This document shows positions 9,424 to 17,289 of a DNA stretch of 64,000 bases, one piece after another (the stretch's first letter is position 1; every line of letters begins with the position of its first letter). Position numbers and translations under genes: made by a program. This stretch comes from Segatella copri (GTDB taxonomy: Bacteria; Bacteroidota; Bacteroidia; Bacteroidales; Bacteroidaceae). The notes below the pieces were generated by a model that saw only the letters and a list, made by a program, of their open reading frames with translations, was not told the DNA's origin and did not search any database. The DNA is taken from positions 2,915,001 to 2,979,000 of the forward strand of contig NZ_CP042464.1 of assembly GCF_015074785.1 (NCBI RefSeq), written 5' to 3'.

Positions 9424-10671
9424 ATGCGATTAGATTTAGATACATATAAAGAGATTCTCGACACCATCACGAGGAACAAGAGCCGCAGTCTGCTTACGGG
9501 CTTCGGCGTGTTCTGGGGCGTGTTTATGCTCATCGCCCTGATGGGTGGCGGACAGGGACTGAAGGAGATGCTGCAAAACAACTTCACAGGCTTTGCCACC
9601 AACACCGCCATCATCTGGGCGCAGAACACCACCAAACCCTACAAGGGATTCAACAAGGGGCGCTCCTGGCAGATGGAAGAGAAAGACCTGGACAGATTGC
9701 GCCACCAGGTGCCCGAACTCGATGTCATTACCCCGCTGCTCTTCGGCGGCAACAAGTCGGTGGTGTTTGGAGACAAAAAATTCAGCGGCAGCACCCAGGG
9801 CGTAAATCCTGACTACGCCAAAGTTTCTGCGCCACAGATGTTTTACGGCAGATACATCAACGAGATGGATGTGCGCCAGCAGCGCAAGGTTTGCGTCATC
9901 GGTAAACAGATTTACAAGAATCTCTTTCCTGGCGGCGGTGATCCGTGCGGCAAGAGCGTAAGAGTAGACTCTACCTATTATATGGTGATAGGCGTAGATT
10001 ACCGCTCGGGCAACGGCGTGAACTTCGGCGGTCGTGCCGATGAAACCATCACCCTGCCCCAATCGGTTTTGCGCAGCGCTTATAACCGGGGTAAGGCAGT
10101 AGACATCATAGCCACCACCGGCAAACCGGGCGTAGTGATGAGCAGCATTGCCCAGCGGATGAGAGAAACCGTGGCAAGAGCCCACAGCATCGACCCTACC
10201 GACGAAAAGGGCATTATGGTGTTCAATACCGAAGTTCTCTTCCAGATGCTCGACAACCTGTTCAAGGGCGTCAACTTCCTCATCTGGCTGGTAGGCATCG
10301 GTACCCTTCTCGCCGGCGCCATCGGAGTTTCCAATATCATGATGGTAACGGTAAAGGAGCGAACCACCGAGATAGGCATCCGCCGAGCCATCGGAGCCAC
10401 GCCTAAGATGATTCTCTCGCAAATCATCTCCGAGAGTATTCTCCTCACCCTGGTAGCCGGCATGAGCGGCATTCTCTTCGGTGTTGCCATCCTGCAGATG
10501 CTAGAAGTAGGAAGTACCACGGATGGCATTCTTACCGCCCACTTCCAGGTAGATTTCTGGACGGCCATCTCTTCTGCCATCCTCATCTGCATTCTCGGCG
10601 GTCTAGCCGGACTCGCCCCTGCATGGCGAGCCATGAGCATCAAACCGGTAGATGCGATGAGAGACGAATAA
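9424..10671 (+). CDS. MacB-like ABC permease (FtsX family), second copy
   Basis: 415 aa with the same layout as the preceding permease: an N-terminal TM (about 21-43), a periplasmic domain, and FtsX helices with the loop KERTTEIGIRRAIGATP. The 76-bp gap before it holds short direct repeats (TGTTGAATG words, 9354-9381) and a copy of the AT-rich element CACCTTATTATATATA, within 30 bp of the start codon. The start MRLDLDTYKEILDTITRNK fits the family. Confidence 0.9.
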   Translation: MRLDLDTYKEILDTITRNKSRSLLTGFGVFWGVFMLIALMGGGQGLKEMLQNNFTGFATNTAIIWAQNTTKPYKGFNKGRSWQMEEKDLDRLRHQVPELDVITPLLFGGNKSVVFGDKKFSGSTQGVNPDYAKVSAPQMFYGRYINEMDVRQQRKVCVIGKQIYKNLFPGGGDPCGKSVRVDSTYYMVIGVDYRSGNGVNFGGRADETITLPQSVLRSAYNRGKAVDIIATTGKPGVVMSSIAQRMRETVARAHSIDPTDEKGIMVFNTEVLFQMLDNLFKGVNFLIWLVGIGTLLAGAIGVSNIMMVTVKERTTEIGIRRAIGATPKMILSQIISESILLTLVAGMSGILFGVAILQMLEVGSTTDGILTAHFQVDFWTAISSAILICILGGLAGLAPAWRAMSIKPVDAMRDE

Positions 10672-10695
10672 AAGAAAAAATAAGATATAAAAGAT

Positions 10696-11814
10696 ATGAA
10701 AAAGTATTCAAAGTTGATTGTTGCGGCGATTGTCGCCTTGATCTTCATCGGAACCTTCGTGTTCCTTTATGAGAAATCGCAGCCTAAGCCTGTGGAGTAT
10801 ACTGAGTTTACTCCTAAGATGGCTGATGTTTTGAAAACTACCGTCATCACAGGCAAGATTGAGCCTCGCAACGAGGTGAGCGTAAAGCCTCAGATTAGCG
10901 GTATCATCACCGAGATTTGCAAAGAAGCGGGTGATTATGTTCAGGCGGGCGAGGTTATCGCCAAGGTAAAGGTGATTCCGGATATGGGACAGCTCAGTTC
11001 GGCTCAGGCTCGCGTGCGCCTTGCAGAAATCAACCTGAAACAGGCACAGGTGGATTATGGTCGCGAAGAACAGCTCTTCAAGAAACAGCTGGTCAGCGCC
11101 GATGAGTTTGATAAGGTAAAGCAGGCGATGAAACAGGCACGCGAGGAAGTTACCGCTGCCGAAGATGCTCTCCAGGTGGTGCGTGATGGTGTAAGCAAGA
11201 GCAATGCCAGCGCTTCTTCCACCCTCATCCGTTCTACCATCTCGGGCATTATCCTCGATATTCCGGTCAAGGTGGGTAACTCGGTGATTCTTGCCAACAC
11301 TTTCAACGATGGTACTACCATCGCCAGTGTGGCCAACATGAACGACCTCATCTTCCGTGGCAATATCGATGAAACCGAAGTGGGAAGTCTCGTTACAGGA
11401 ATGCCGATGAAGATTACCATCGGAGCCTTGCAGAACCTCAACTTCGAGGCTAACCTGGAGTATATCTCTCCTAAGGCTGTAGAAAACAATGGTGCCAACC
11501 AGTTTGAGGTAAAGGCAGCCATCCGTTCTACCAAGGGCGGCAAGATCCGTTCAGGCTACAGCGCCAATGCCGAGATTGTACTGGCAAAGGCTACCCATGT
11601 ACTCACCGTTCCGGAGAGTGCCATCGAGTTTAGCGGCGATTCTACCTTTGTATATATCATAAAAGGTAGCGACAAGAAGAAGACTTATGAGCGCAAACAG
11701 GTAACTACCGGTTTGAGCGATGGAGTAAATATTGAAATCAAGAAAGGTCTGGGACTCAAGGACAAGGTTCGCGGTCCTCAGGTAATAGCAGAAAATAAGG
11801 ATGATGACGAATAG
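10696..11814 (+). CDS. Periplasmic membrane-fusion protein (HlyD/MacA/RND type)
   Basis: 372 aa. An N-terminal membrane anchor (about residues 8-26) is followed by a barrel-sandwich lipoyl half-motif (VSVKPQISGIITEI), a coiled-coil hairpin (about 95-165, LKQAQVDYGREEQLFKKQ...) and beta-barrel domains. In such systems it bridges the inner-membrane transporter to an outer-membrane TolC-type channel. No TolC-like gene is in this operon, so the channel must be encoded elsewhere. Ends inside a strong terminator. Confidence 0.9.
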   Translation: MKKYSKLIVAAIVALIFIGTFVFLYEKSQPKPVEYTEFTPKMADVLKTTVITGKIEPRNEVSVKPQISGIITEICKEAGDYVQAGEVIAKVKVIPDMGQLSSAQARVRLAEINLKQAQVDYGREEQLFKKQLVSADEFDKVKQAMKQAREEVTAAEDALQVVRDGVSKSNASASSTLIRSTISGIILDIPVKVGNSVILANTFNDGTTIASVANMNDLIFRGNIDETEVGSLVTGMPMKITIGALQNLNFEANLEYISPKAVENNGANQFEVKAAIRSTKGGKIRSGYSANAEIVLAKATHVLTVPESAIEFSGDSTFVYIIKGSDKKKTYERKQVTTGLSDGVNIEIKKGLGLKDKVRGPQVIAENKDDDE

Positions 11815-11836
11815 TCATCATCCTTATTCTTTTTTA
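11794..11836 (+). terminator. Terminator overlapping the end of the fusion-protein gene
   Basis: Perfect 15-bp stem (AATAAGGATGATGAC at 11794-11808, GTCATCATCCTTATT at 11814-11828) with a 5-nt loop and a T-run to 11836. The stop codon of the fusion protein lies in the loop and right arm. The stem can also act for the convergent nagB transcript. Confidence 0.9.
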
Positions 11837-11851
11837 TAGGCATCAGATAAC

Positions 11852-12643
11852 TTAGATGTTATCCTTTTCGATATCCTTGAAGTAGCGGTAAGTACCCACC
11901 TTCAGTTCATCGCAGGCAATCTCATCACAAACGATGATGCCATGCTGGTGCTGCTGCAGAGCGCTGATGGTCCAAGCCTGGGTAACAGGGCCTTCGATGG
12001 CAGCCTGCAGGGCGCGCGCCTTGCTATGACCGTTGCAGAGAATCATTACCTCTCGGGCAGCCATCACGGTACCCACACCTACGGTCAGAGCCAGACTAGG
12101 TACCTTCTCAGGATCATTATCGAAGAAACGGGAGTTGGCAATCTTTGTATCTGTAGTGAGCGTCTTTACTCGTGTGCGTGAGGTTAGAGAAGAGAATGGC
12201 TCGTTGAAAGCGATATGGCCATCAGGACCGATACCACCGATAAAGAGGTCGATGCCACCCGCTTCTTCTATCATCTGCTCATAATGACGGCACTCCTCTT
12301 CCAGATTCTCGGCATTACCGTTCAGGATATGAATATTCTCCTTAGGACAGTCGATATGATTGAAGAGATTGGCAGCCATGAAAGAGTGATAGCTCTCAGG
12401 ATGAGATTCCGGCAAACCTACATATTCATCCATATTGAAGGTGATGACATGCTTGAACGAAACCTTGCCTTCTTTTACCGCCTTTACCAGGTTGGCATAC
12501 ATGCCCTGAGGTGAAGAACCGGTTGGCAAACCCAGAACAAAAGGACGTTCAGCAGTTGGTTGAAATCTGTTAATTGTTTCAACTACATAATCAGCTGCCC
12601 ACTTTGACAGCTTCTCATAATCTTTTTCGATAATAACACGCAT
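11852..12643 (-). CDS. nagB: Glucosamine-6-phosphate deaminase
   Basis: 263 aa. Converts glucosamine-6-phosphate to fructose-6-phosphate and ammonia in amino-sugar catabolism; cytoplasmic. The phosphate-binding loop [13 protein letters not shown] is at about 37-49. Catalytic-site residues are in place: Asp 72 in FNMDEYVGL, and Asp 140, His 142 and Glu 147 in [13 protein letters not shown]. Length is normal. Monocistronic and convergent with the MacB-type operon; a possible -7 box (TATTTTTG, minus strand, 12689-12682) precedes it. Confidence 0.96.
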   Translation of the reverse strand: MRVIIEKDYEKLSKWAADYVVETINRFQPTAERPFVLGLPTGSSPQGMYANLVKAVKEGKVSFKHVITFNMDEYVGLPESHPESYHSFMAANLFNHIDCPKENIHILNGNAENLEEECRHYEQMIEEAGGIDLFIGGIGPDGHIAFNEPFSSLTSRTRVKTLTTDTKIANSRFFDNDPEKVPSLALTVGVGTVMAAREVMILCNGHSKARALQAAIEGPVTQAWTISALQQHQHGIIVCDEIACDELKVGTYRYFKDIEKDNI

Positions 12644-12728
12644 AATCTATTTCTTATTGTTTAGTTGTAAAATTCAGAAAACAAAAATAATAAAAATCTG
12701 TTTCATTACCGCTAAAAGATGGAAAAAA

Positions 12729-13181
12729 TTATATTTTTTTACAGCTTGAGGTATCTACTTCTTCATAGCCCTCCTGCTCTACATATTCATCAAAACCGAT
12801 GCTGATATCGGCGCCATTCTGCTCGAAGAGACGCAGTAATTTCTGCTGCATATCGGGTGCGATGAGGATGGCGCCGCGCTTCGCCTTGCAATAGGTGCTT
12901 TCGCTGATATAGGGTGAAAAGTGCCAGAAATGAGGCGTATTGGCAGAAGGTATCGTACCGAACATGCGGCGGAATCCGCGTGCCATGCGTATGATCTTCT
13001 TCTGAAGACGATAGGCGCAGCCCTGCTCGCTGCAGGCTATATGGTCCGGGTTCAGAATGCTGAATACCTTCTCCGACTTACGCAACTTCTGATAACGCTC
13101 AAAACGAGCACAAAGGTGATGTACCGGGCACGCCTCCTTGAGACATACCGTATCAATGGAATGGATTGAAATATTGTTCAT
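12729..13181 (-). CDS. Small Cys-rich protein, probably DUF6078 family
   Basis: 150 aa, no known function. The N-terminal half has a Cys pattern (CLKEACPVHHLCARF, then DHIACSEQGCAYRL) that could bind metal. A basic middle section (KKIIRMARGFRRMFG) and a Cys/Lys patch (STYCKAKRGAIL) follow. It resembles a small Bacteroidales family I recall as DUF6078; that assignment is from memory. It lies next to the VapE unit in the same direction, with 310 bp of repeat-rich DNA between them. Confidence 0.6.
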   Translation of the reverse strand: MNNISIHSIDTVCLKEACPVHHLCARFERYQKLRKSEKVFSILNPDHIACSEQGCAYRLQKKIIRMARGFRRMFGTIPSANTPHFWHFSPYISESTYCKAKRGAILIAPDMQQKLLRLFEQNGADISIGFDEYVEQEGYEEVDTSSCKKI

Positions 13182-13232
13182 GTTCTTTATTTTTTAAGTT
13201 GGATAAATAATTTTTTCTTCGAAAGATTGAGA

Positions 13233-13318
13233 GGCTGTTATCGGCAAACAGCCAACTGGCGAACCACAGACAGCCAACTAGCCGCTATGAGAACAGTGGG
13301 CTGTTCTAGACGGACAGC
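13233..13318. repeat. Cluster of GCTGT/ACAGC inverted and direct repeats
   Basis: Hairpin GGCTGTT (13233-13239)/AACAGCC (13247-13253), a direct pair CAGCCAACTGGC (13249) and CAGCCAACTAGC (13271), and another inverted pair GGCTGTTC (13299-13306)/GGACAGC (13312-13318). It fills the gap between the DUF6078-like gene start and iteron array A. The rest of the 13182-13491 gap is AT-rich leader plus array A. Confidence 0.5.
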
Positions 13319-13362
13319 TATCGGAAAAGCCTGAGAAAGAATTTTAAGAAAGGAACTGCGAA

Positions 13363-13470
13363 AAACTCTTCACTCTTCACCTAACCCTCGGAAACACCGA
13401 TAAACAGAGGGGATTCGAGGGGTGAAGAGTTGTTTCTCACTCTTCACCCACTCTTCACCACTCTTCACCC
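13363..13470 (-). repeat. Iteron array, copy A (left inverted copy beside vapE)
   Basis: Read on the minus strand: three direct GGTGAAGAGT-type units, a spacer, one inverted unit (ACTCTTCACC), a hairpin-forming core with TGTTTAT at its apex, then two more direct units (GGTGAAGAGTGAAGAGT). The three-unit side faces the vapE stop codon, 22 bp away. Copies B (14811-14917) and C (26378-26483) have the same order of parts. Confidence 0.88.
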
Positions 13471-13491
13471 ATCTGCCGCTTAGCTATACTT

Positions 13492-14757
13492 TCAGATTCT
13501 TACAAGCAGATAGGCCTGACCCTTCTTGGTATGTTTCATCTTGCACCCCAGGAGTTTGAGCGACTGGCCTATGCGAATCTTGGTACTCAGATTACTGATC
13601 AGCATCGGAAATCTTTCGTGCAGAACCTCGAAAACATCCGAACAGATGAGCCATTCGCCCGTTTCATTATCCTCAGGAACACGGAAACAGCTCTTCAGCA
13701 TCGATTCAAAATCATCTACCTTGAAGAAAGGAAGATTGCACTTCTGGATGCGGTCCACCTCGGCATTGGTAAACCAGTAAGGCGTCTTCTTATGGCAAAG
13801 CTCATACATAACTTGTGCATAGAGCTGGTCATAAATGATGGGTGAACCGTTGTCGATATATTCACCTGCCGGAATGTGCAGACAGACGAAGCGGCGGCTA
13901 CCCGTAGGGTCGCAGAGCGGATGCTCATCATTGGTAGTTGCCAGGAAGGAAGCGTAACGCGGACGGTCATCCTGACACTTGCCGAAGATAGGGCGCCCGT
14001 TCACCTTCACCTTCGAAAGCATCTGCTTCAGCTTACCCTGCTGCGATGGTCCCATATTCGCAAACTCATCTATGTTGACATAGAGATTATGAGTGAGCGC
14101 CATCTCGGAGTCAAACTTATTGGCAAAGTTGATGTGGTCGAGGAAATACTGTCGCAGATGATCCGGCAGCAGGCGATAGGCAAAGGTACTCTTGCCGCAA
14201 CCCTGCTTGCCGATAAGCACAGGAGTGGTTTCGTTGCCATGAAACATATCCATCTGCAACCAGTGGGCGACAGCTGAACGGAGCCAGGTGGCGCACCATC
14301 CCAACTGTTCACTTGTAAGCCCCGGAATCCTGCCAAAGAGTTCAGCCACATGATTCTTACCATCCCATTCCGGCAGGTTTTCGAGATATTCCCTGATAGG
14401 GTCAAACTCCGGAACCTCTTCAGAACGTACGAACTCCTCAATATCCTGTCGGGGCGACTTCTTGCCTCCCACACCCAACCGCTTGGCGTGACGGACGATA
14501 GAATTGAAAGCCTCCGGAGTCAGCACCTTCCAGGTTGAGTCAGAAGATTCCTCCTCTTCCCCACCGGTTTCCGGTTCCTCTTCTACGGGCTCCTCGGCTT
14601 CGTCCTCATTCTTTGAGAGAGTGAAATACTCGGTTTTACCACTTAGCACATTTCTACGGAAGAGATAATACTCATCGAGAAAACTCTCAACAAGAGAGAG
14701 TGCTGAAATTTCGTTTGTCATCTTATCTGATGACGATAAAGCTGTAACTTTGTTCAT
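13492..14757 (-). CDS. VapE/VirE-family P-loop ATPase
   Basis: 421 aa. Residues 1-75 are low-complexity and acidic (EEPVEEEPETGGEEEESS). A helical region follows (WDGKNHVAELFGRIPG). The ATPase domain has Walker A GKQGCGKST at about 183-191, Walker B NIDEF at 228-232, sensor-1 ATTND at 273-277 and a GSRRF arginine motif at 286-290. The C-terminal ~70 residues look like the small DNA-binding-type tail found in Bacteroidales relatives. VapE proteins are helicase-like ATPases often found in phage satellites and genomic islands, sometimes with a primase domain; none is fused here. The gene is enclosed by inverted iteron arrays A and B. Role in replication of a small element is inferred. Confidence 0.87.
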   Translation of the reverse strand: MNKVTALSSSDKMTNEISALSLVESFLDEYYLFRRNVLSGKTEYFTLSKNEDEAEEPVEEEPETGGEEEESSDSTWKVLTPEAFNSIVRHAKRLGVGGKKSPRQDIEEFVRSEEVPEFDPIREYLENLPEWDGKNHVAELFGRIPGLTSEQLGWCATWLRSAVAHWLQMDMFHGNETTPVLIGKQGCGKSTFAYRLLPDHLRQYFLDHINFANKFDSEMALTHNLYVNIDEFANMGPSQQGKLKQMLSKVKVNGRPIFGKCQDDRPRYASFLATTNDEHPLCDPTGSRRFVCLHIPAGEYIDNGSPIIYDQLYAQVMYELCHKKTPYWFTNAEVDRIQKCNLPFFKVDDFESMLKSCFRVPEDNETGEWLICSDVFEVLHERFPMLISNLSTKIRIGQSLKLLGCKMKHTKKGQAYLLVRI

Positions 14758-14810
14758 ATATTAATTTTTTTAGTTAATAATAATCATCTTTTTGCCCTTA
14801 TATATAATAA

Positions 14811-14917
14811 GGTGAAGAGTGGTGAAGAGTGGGTGAAGAGTTGTCTCTATCTCTTCACCCCCCGAAACCCCTCTGTTTATGGGCATTTCCGGGTTTCAGG
14901 TGAAGAGTGAAGAGTTT
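14811..14917 (+). repeat. Iteron array, copy B (right inverted copy beside vapE)
   Basis: Plus-strand order: three direct GGTGAAGAGT units (14811-14842), one inverted unit (about 14850-14860), a core that can pair GAAACCC with GGGTTTC around TGTTTAT, and two direct units ending AGAGTTT at 14917. The three-unit side faces the vapE start 53 bp away. Its first unit is fused to an AT-rich palindrome (14796-14814). Opposite orientation to copy A. Confidence 0.88.
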
Positions 14918-15098
14918 CAGCTCATTCATGGCTCAGCATTTCGCCGCTCTTTCGTTTTCGATTGCAAAGTTAATACTTCCCTTCACCGATTCCAAATTTT
15001 CCCCGCCACCTTCCCGCTACTTTTCTGAAATCAGGGAAGAAACAAGGGGGCTACGGGGAAAAGTATGGGGAAAAAAGAGGAAAAACAGATGCATATCC

Positions 15099-15129
15099 TT
15101 GCATAATCCGAAAATAAATCTTACCTTTG
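15099..15129 (+). promoter_or_regulatory. Promoter of the 460-aa hypothetical gene
   Basis: TTG at 15099-15101, 20 nt, TACCTTTG at 15122-15129; start of transcription near 15136, leader about 28 nt. The DNA from 14918 to 15098 has no gene that I can support. Confidence 0.65.
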
Positions 15130-15163
15130 TGGCGAAACTTATTTTCTTAAAAACAGACTGACA

Positions 15164-16546
15164 ATGAATGAAGAAAAAGATGAAATAGAATTCAGCTACG
15201 AAGTCTTCGACCGACAGCTCGACAACTTCTGCCGAATGCTCAGCATTCTGGTAGATGCATGGGAAGATTACAGTCCGCAGGAACTTACCTTCGATATCCG
15301 TTCGCTCTGCACCAAAGCCACCCGGCTCTGCTATATGGCAGAGAAAGATATGGTGCTGCAACACAACGACATAGCGAAACAGCGAAAGGAGCAGAACGAA
15401 ACCCATGAAGTAAGCATCAGCATCATCGTAATGCAGAAGTTTACACCCCTGATGGCGCATATCATGGAAGACATGAAAAAGGGAAAACAGATAGAAGGAA
15501 AACGGATGAAAGTGGCGCCGCTGGATATGACCCGCATCCTGCCGAAACTCAACGATTTTTTCGAAACCGATGAACTGGGCAAAGGAAGTACTATCGACGT
15601 AAACGAAGTAACCAAACTCCAGAAAGAACTGTTACGCCAGGTAAAACCCACTCATATCCCCGGCGTAAAACCCGTAGAGCGCCTCTGGAATCTCTTCCAG
15701 CTATACAGCATGGCATGTTATCTGATGCTCCACTTCCGCCAGCTGAGCCATTTCACCAACCTCGCCATGAGCGAAGAGCAGACCACCCGCCTCTTCGAAA
15801 TGTCGCTACAGGAATATCAGGAAGAACCAAAGGGCATCAGCGACATAGACCGATACTTTACAACCCTGGAATATGATAACAACGGAAAGCAGCTCTCCGT
15901 CAGCCAATTGCTGGAAGTAAGAAAAACGCTAAAAGACGAGGTACCGGAAAATCTGCGCCTCGACTTTATGAAATATATAAGAGACACCCAACTGCTGGGC
16001 GCCCAGCTTGCCCACGTCAATTTTACAGCACAAGAATATCTCAAGCTGGTATCAGCCACCGTAAAATGGCACATCATCGAGCAGGAAATCTACGATTTGG
16101 AACATCCCGAAGGCATTCCGGAAACCCTTCCCAACGAGGTTTTCTACAAAGTAAAAGACGGCAAATACATCGACATGCAGAATCTGAAGGCTCAGATAGC
16201 CAATATGTTGAAATTTGTTACCCGCAAGAACCATTGGTTCTGCGTATGGTGTGTATTGAATCACAACTGTATGCTTCAGGACAACCAGAACTTCGAAGCC
16301 TTTGCCACCCAGATGATGACTCCCGAATGGTTTGGCGACATCGACGATTATCTCCATTTTTCGGGCGACAATCTCCGCGACTACCGCCGTTATTTCTCAG
16401 AGATAGATTATCCGCAATGGGAGGAAAAGAAGTTTAAGGAAATCAAGGACCTTTACAACATGACGAAATGGTCAGATAAACTCCTCAGCAAGTTCCAGCA
16501 TCTCTGCATCACGATGAATGGTGTGTTTGATAAGAAAAGCCTCTGA
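15164..16546 (+). CDS. Hypothetical protein, 460 aa, helical
   Basis: I do not recognise this protein. It has no signal peptide, TM segment or P-loop. It is rich in charged and helical stretches, with several Cys and Trp residues clustered late (KNHWFCVWCVLNHNCML, near residue 350). A lysine-rich segment MEDMKKGKQIEGKRMKVAP lies near residue 107. It has its own good promoter and normal codon use. It sits between the VapE unit and decayed mobile genes. It may belong to the same accessory module, but there is no direct evidence. Confidence 0.7.
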   Translation: MNEEKDEIEFSYEVFDRQLDNFCRMLSILVDAWEDYSPQELTFDIRSLCTKATRLCYMAEKDMVLQHNDIAKQRKEQNETHEVSISIIVMQKFTPLMAHIMEDMKKGKQIEGKRMKVAPLDMTRILPKLNDFFETDELGKGSTIDVNEVTKLQKELLRQVKPTHIPGVKPVERLWNLFQLYSMACYLMLHFRQLSHFTNLAMSEEQTTRLFEMSLQEYQEEPKGISDIDRYFTTLEYDNNGKQLSVSQLLEVRKTLKDEVPENLRLDFMKYIRDTQLLGAQLAHVNFTAQEYLKLVSATVKWHIIEQEIYDLEHPEGIPETLPNEVFYKVKDGKYIDMQNLKAQIANMLKFVTRKNHWFCVWCVLNHNCMLQDNQNFEAFATQMMTPEWFGDIDDYLHFSGDNLRDYRRYFSEIDYPQWEEKKFKEIKDLYNMTKWSDKLLSKFQHLCITMNGVFDKKSL

Positions 16547-16574
16547 TTACGGCTTGTTTTATGCATAAAAACGT

Positions 16575-16645
16575 CATTTAAATACCTGATTTACAAAATA
16601 ATATTAAAAGTTCACAAATTTGTGGTCCACAACCTTGTGAACTTT
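16575..16645 (+). repeat. 71-bp dispersed hairpin repeat, copy 1
   Basis: Starts CATTTAAATACCTGATTTAC and ends in an inverted pair AAAGTTCACAA.../...TTGTGAACTTT that nearly closes on itself (17 of 19 bp) around a tiny loop. Copy 2 at 23057-23127 differs at one base. Here the right arm supplies the TTG of the promoter of the AAA-ATPase remnant. Confidence 0.88.
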
Positions 16646-16665
16646 CATTTTTTTACTTATCTTTG
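16635..16665 (+). promoter_or_regulatory. Promoter of the AAA-ATPase remnant
   Basis: TTG at 16635-16637, 20 nt, TATCTTTG at 16658-16665. The -33 box is inside the right arm of the 71-bp hairpin repeat, so hairpin binding or extrusion would affect initiation. Confidence 0.65.
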
Positions 16666-16689
16666 CATCCGTAATCAAGCAAAAAAACA

Positions 16690-16851
16690 ATGGAAAAGGC
16701 ATTCGTATATGGTATGTCGGTTGCCGGAAACAACTTCATCGACCGCATCAAGAAAGCCCTCATCGACAAAGAATTGATCACCCTGGAAAAGGACGGCATC
16801 TTCATTGCCGACTGCGTGTTCGAGCTTTGGTTTAAGAAGGAAATGATGTAA
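16690..16851 (+). pseudogene. AAA ATPase remnant with an in-frame internal deletion
   Basis: A 53-codon open frame. Its start MEKAFVYGMSVAGNNFIDR matches the N-terminus of the Bacteroidales archaeal-type AAA ATPases, which continue with a P-loop. Instead it runs straight into KKALIDKELITLEKDG and ADCVFELWFKKEM, which look like the C-terminal winged-helix end of the same family. The whole ATPase core (about 300 residues) is missing. Its promoter and 5' hairpin are intact, so it may still be transcribed. Family membership is from memory of the conserved ends. Confidence 0.65.
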
Positions 16852-17262
16852 AATAGTACAGAATATAATCCCACATGGCACCCAAAGGGTAGTAGCCTTG
16901 AAATTGGTAAACGTATTCTGGTCAATGTTGATAGGGAGAACGGTATAAGTATATACGTTGTTCAAATTGTTGCAATTGTTGAAAGCCATATCACCGATAC
17001 GCTCCAATGTGCTAGGAACTCTTACTTCCTGTAGTTTACTACAACCATCGAAAGTGCTCTCTGCGATGGTGGTTAAGCCTGGGAGACTGATACTCTCAAG
17101 ATTTGAGCAAGACTGGAATGTATGATTACCAATTGTTCTCAATGATGGAGGGAACTGAATAGACTTCAGATTAAAGCAAGACTGAAAACAGATTCCAATA
17201 CTGTTTTTTGGAGTCTGCTTTTCCGAAATGGTTAAGTATATCTTATTTATTGTTTCATAGAT
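16852..17262 (-). pseudogene. Fragment of a BspA-type leucine-rich-repeat surface protein
   Basis: On the minus strand the open frame encodes LRR_5-type repeats: SIGICFQSC...LKSIQFPPSLRTIG, then NHTFQSCSNLESISLPG, STFDGCSKLQEVRVPSTLE and MAFNNCNNLNNVYTYTVLP. It has no start codon (an in-frame stop lies at 17263-17265). After ATTLWVP, near 16870, it runs into sequence antisense to the AAA remnant, so both ends are lost. BspA-like proteins are cell-surface adhesins in oral and gut Bacteroidales. The remaining gap to 17289 shows nothing more. Confidence 0.72.
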
Positions 17263-17289
17263 TTAATGGTTGCCTAAAGAACGTAAGTT

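Noticed and set aside
9436..10422. Long open frame (328 aa) on the minus strand opposite the second MacB-like permease
   Set aside because: Shadow of a well-supported FtsX-type gene; low-complexity His/Val/Ala-rich product with no domain, no promoter.
14811..14917. Iteron arrays considered as a short CRISPR array
   Set aside because: Units are only 9-10 bp, include inverted copies and have no regular ~30-bp spacers; no cas genes nearby.
15017..15460. 147-aa open frame on the minus strand over the start of the 460-aa gene
   Set aside because: Overlaps a good promoter and the start of a longer, better-supported gene; no domain.
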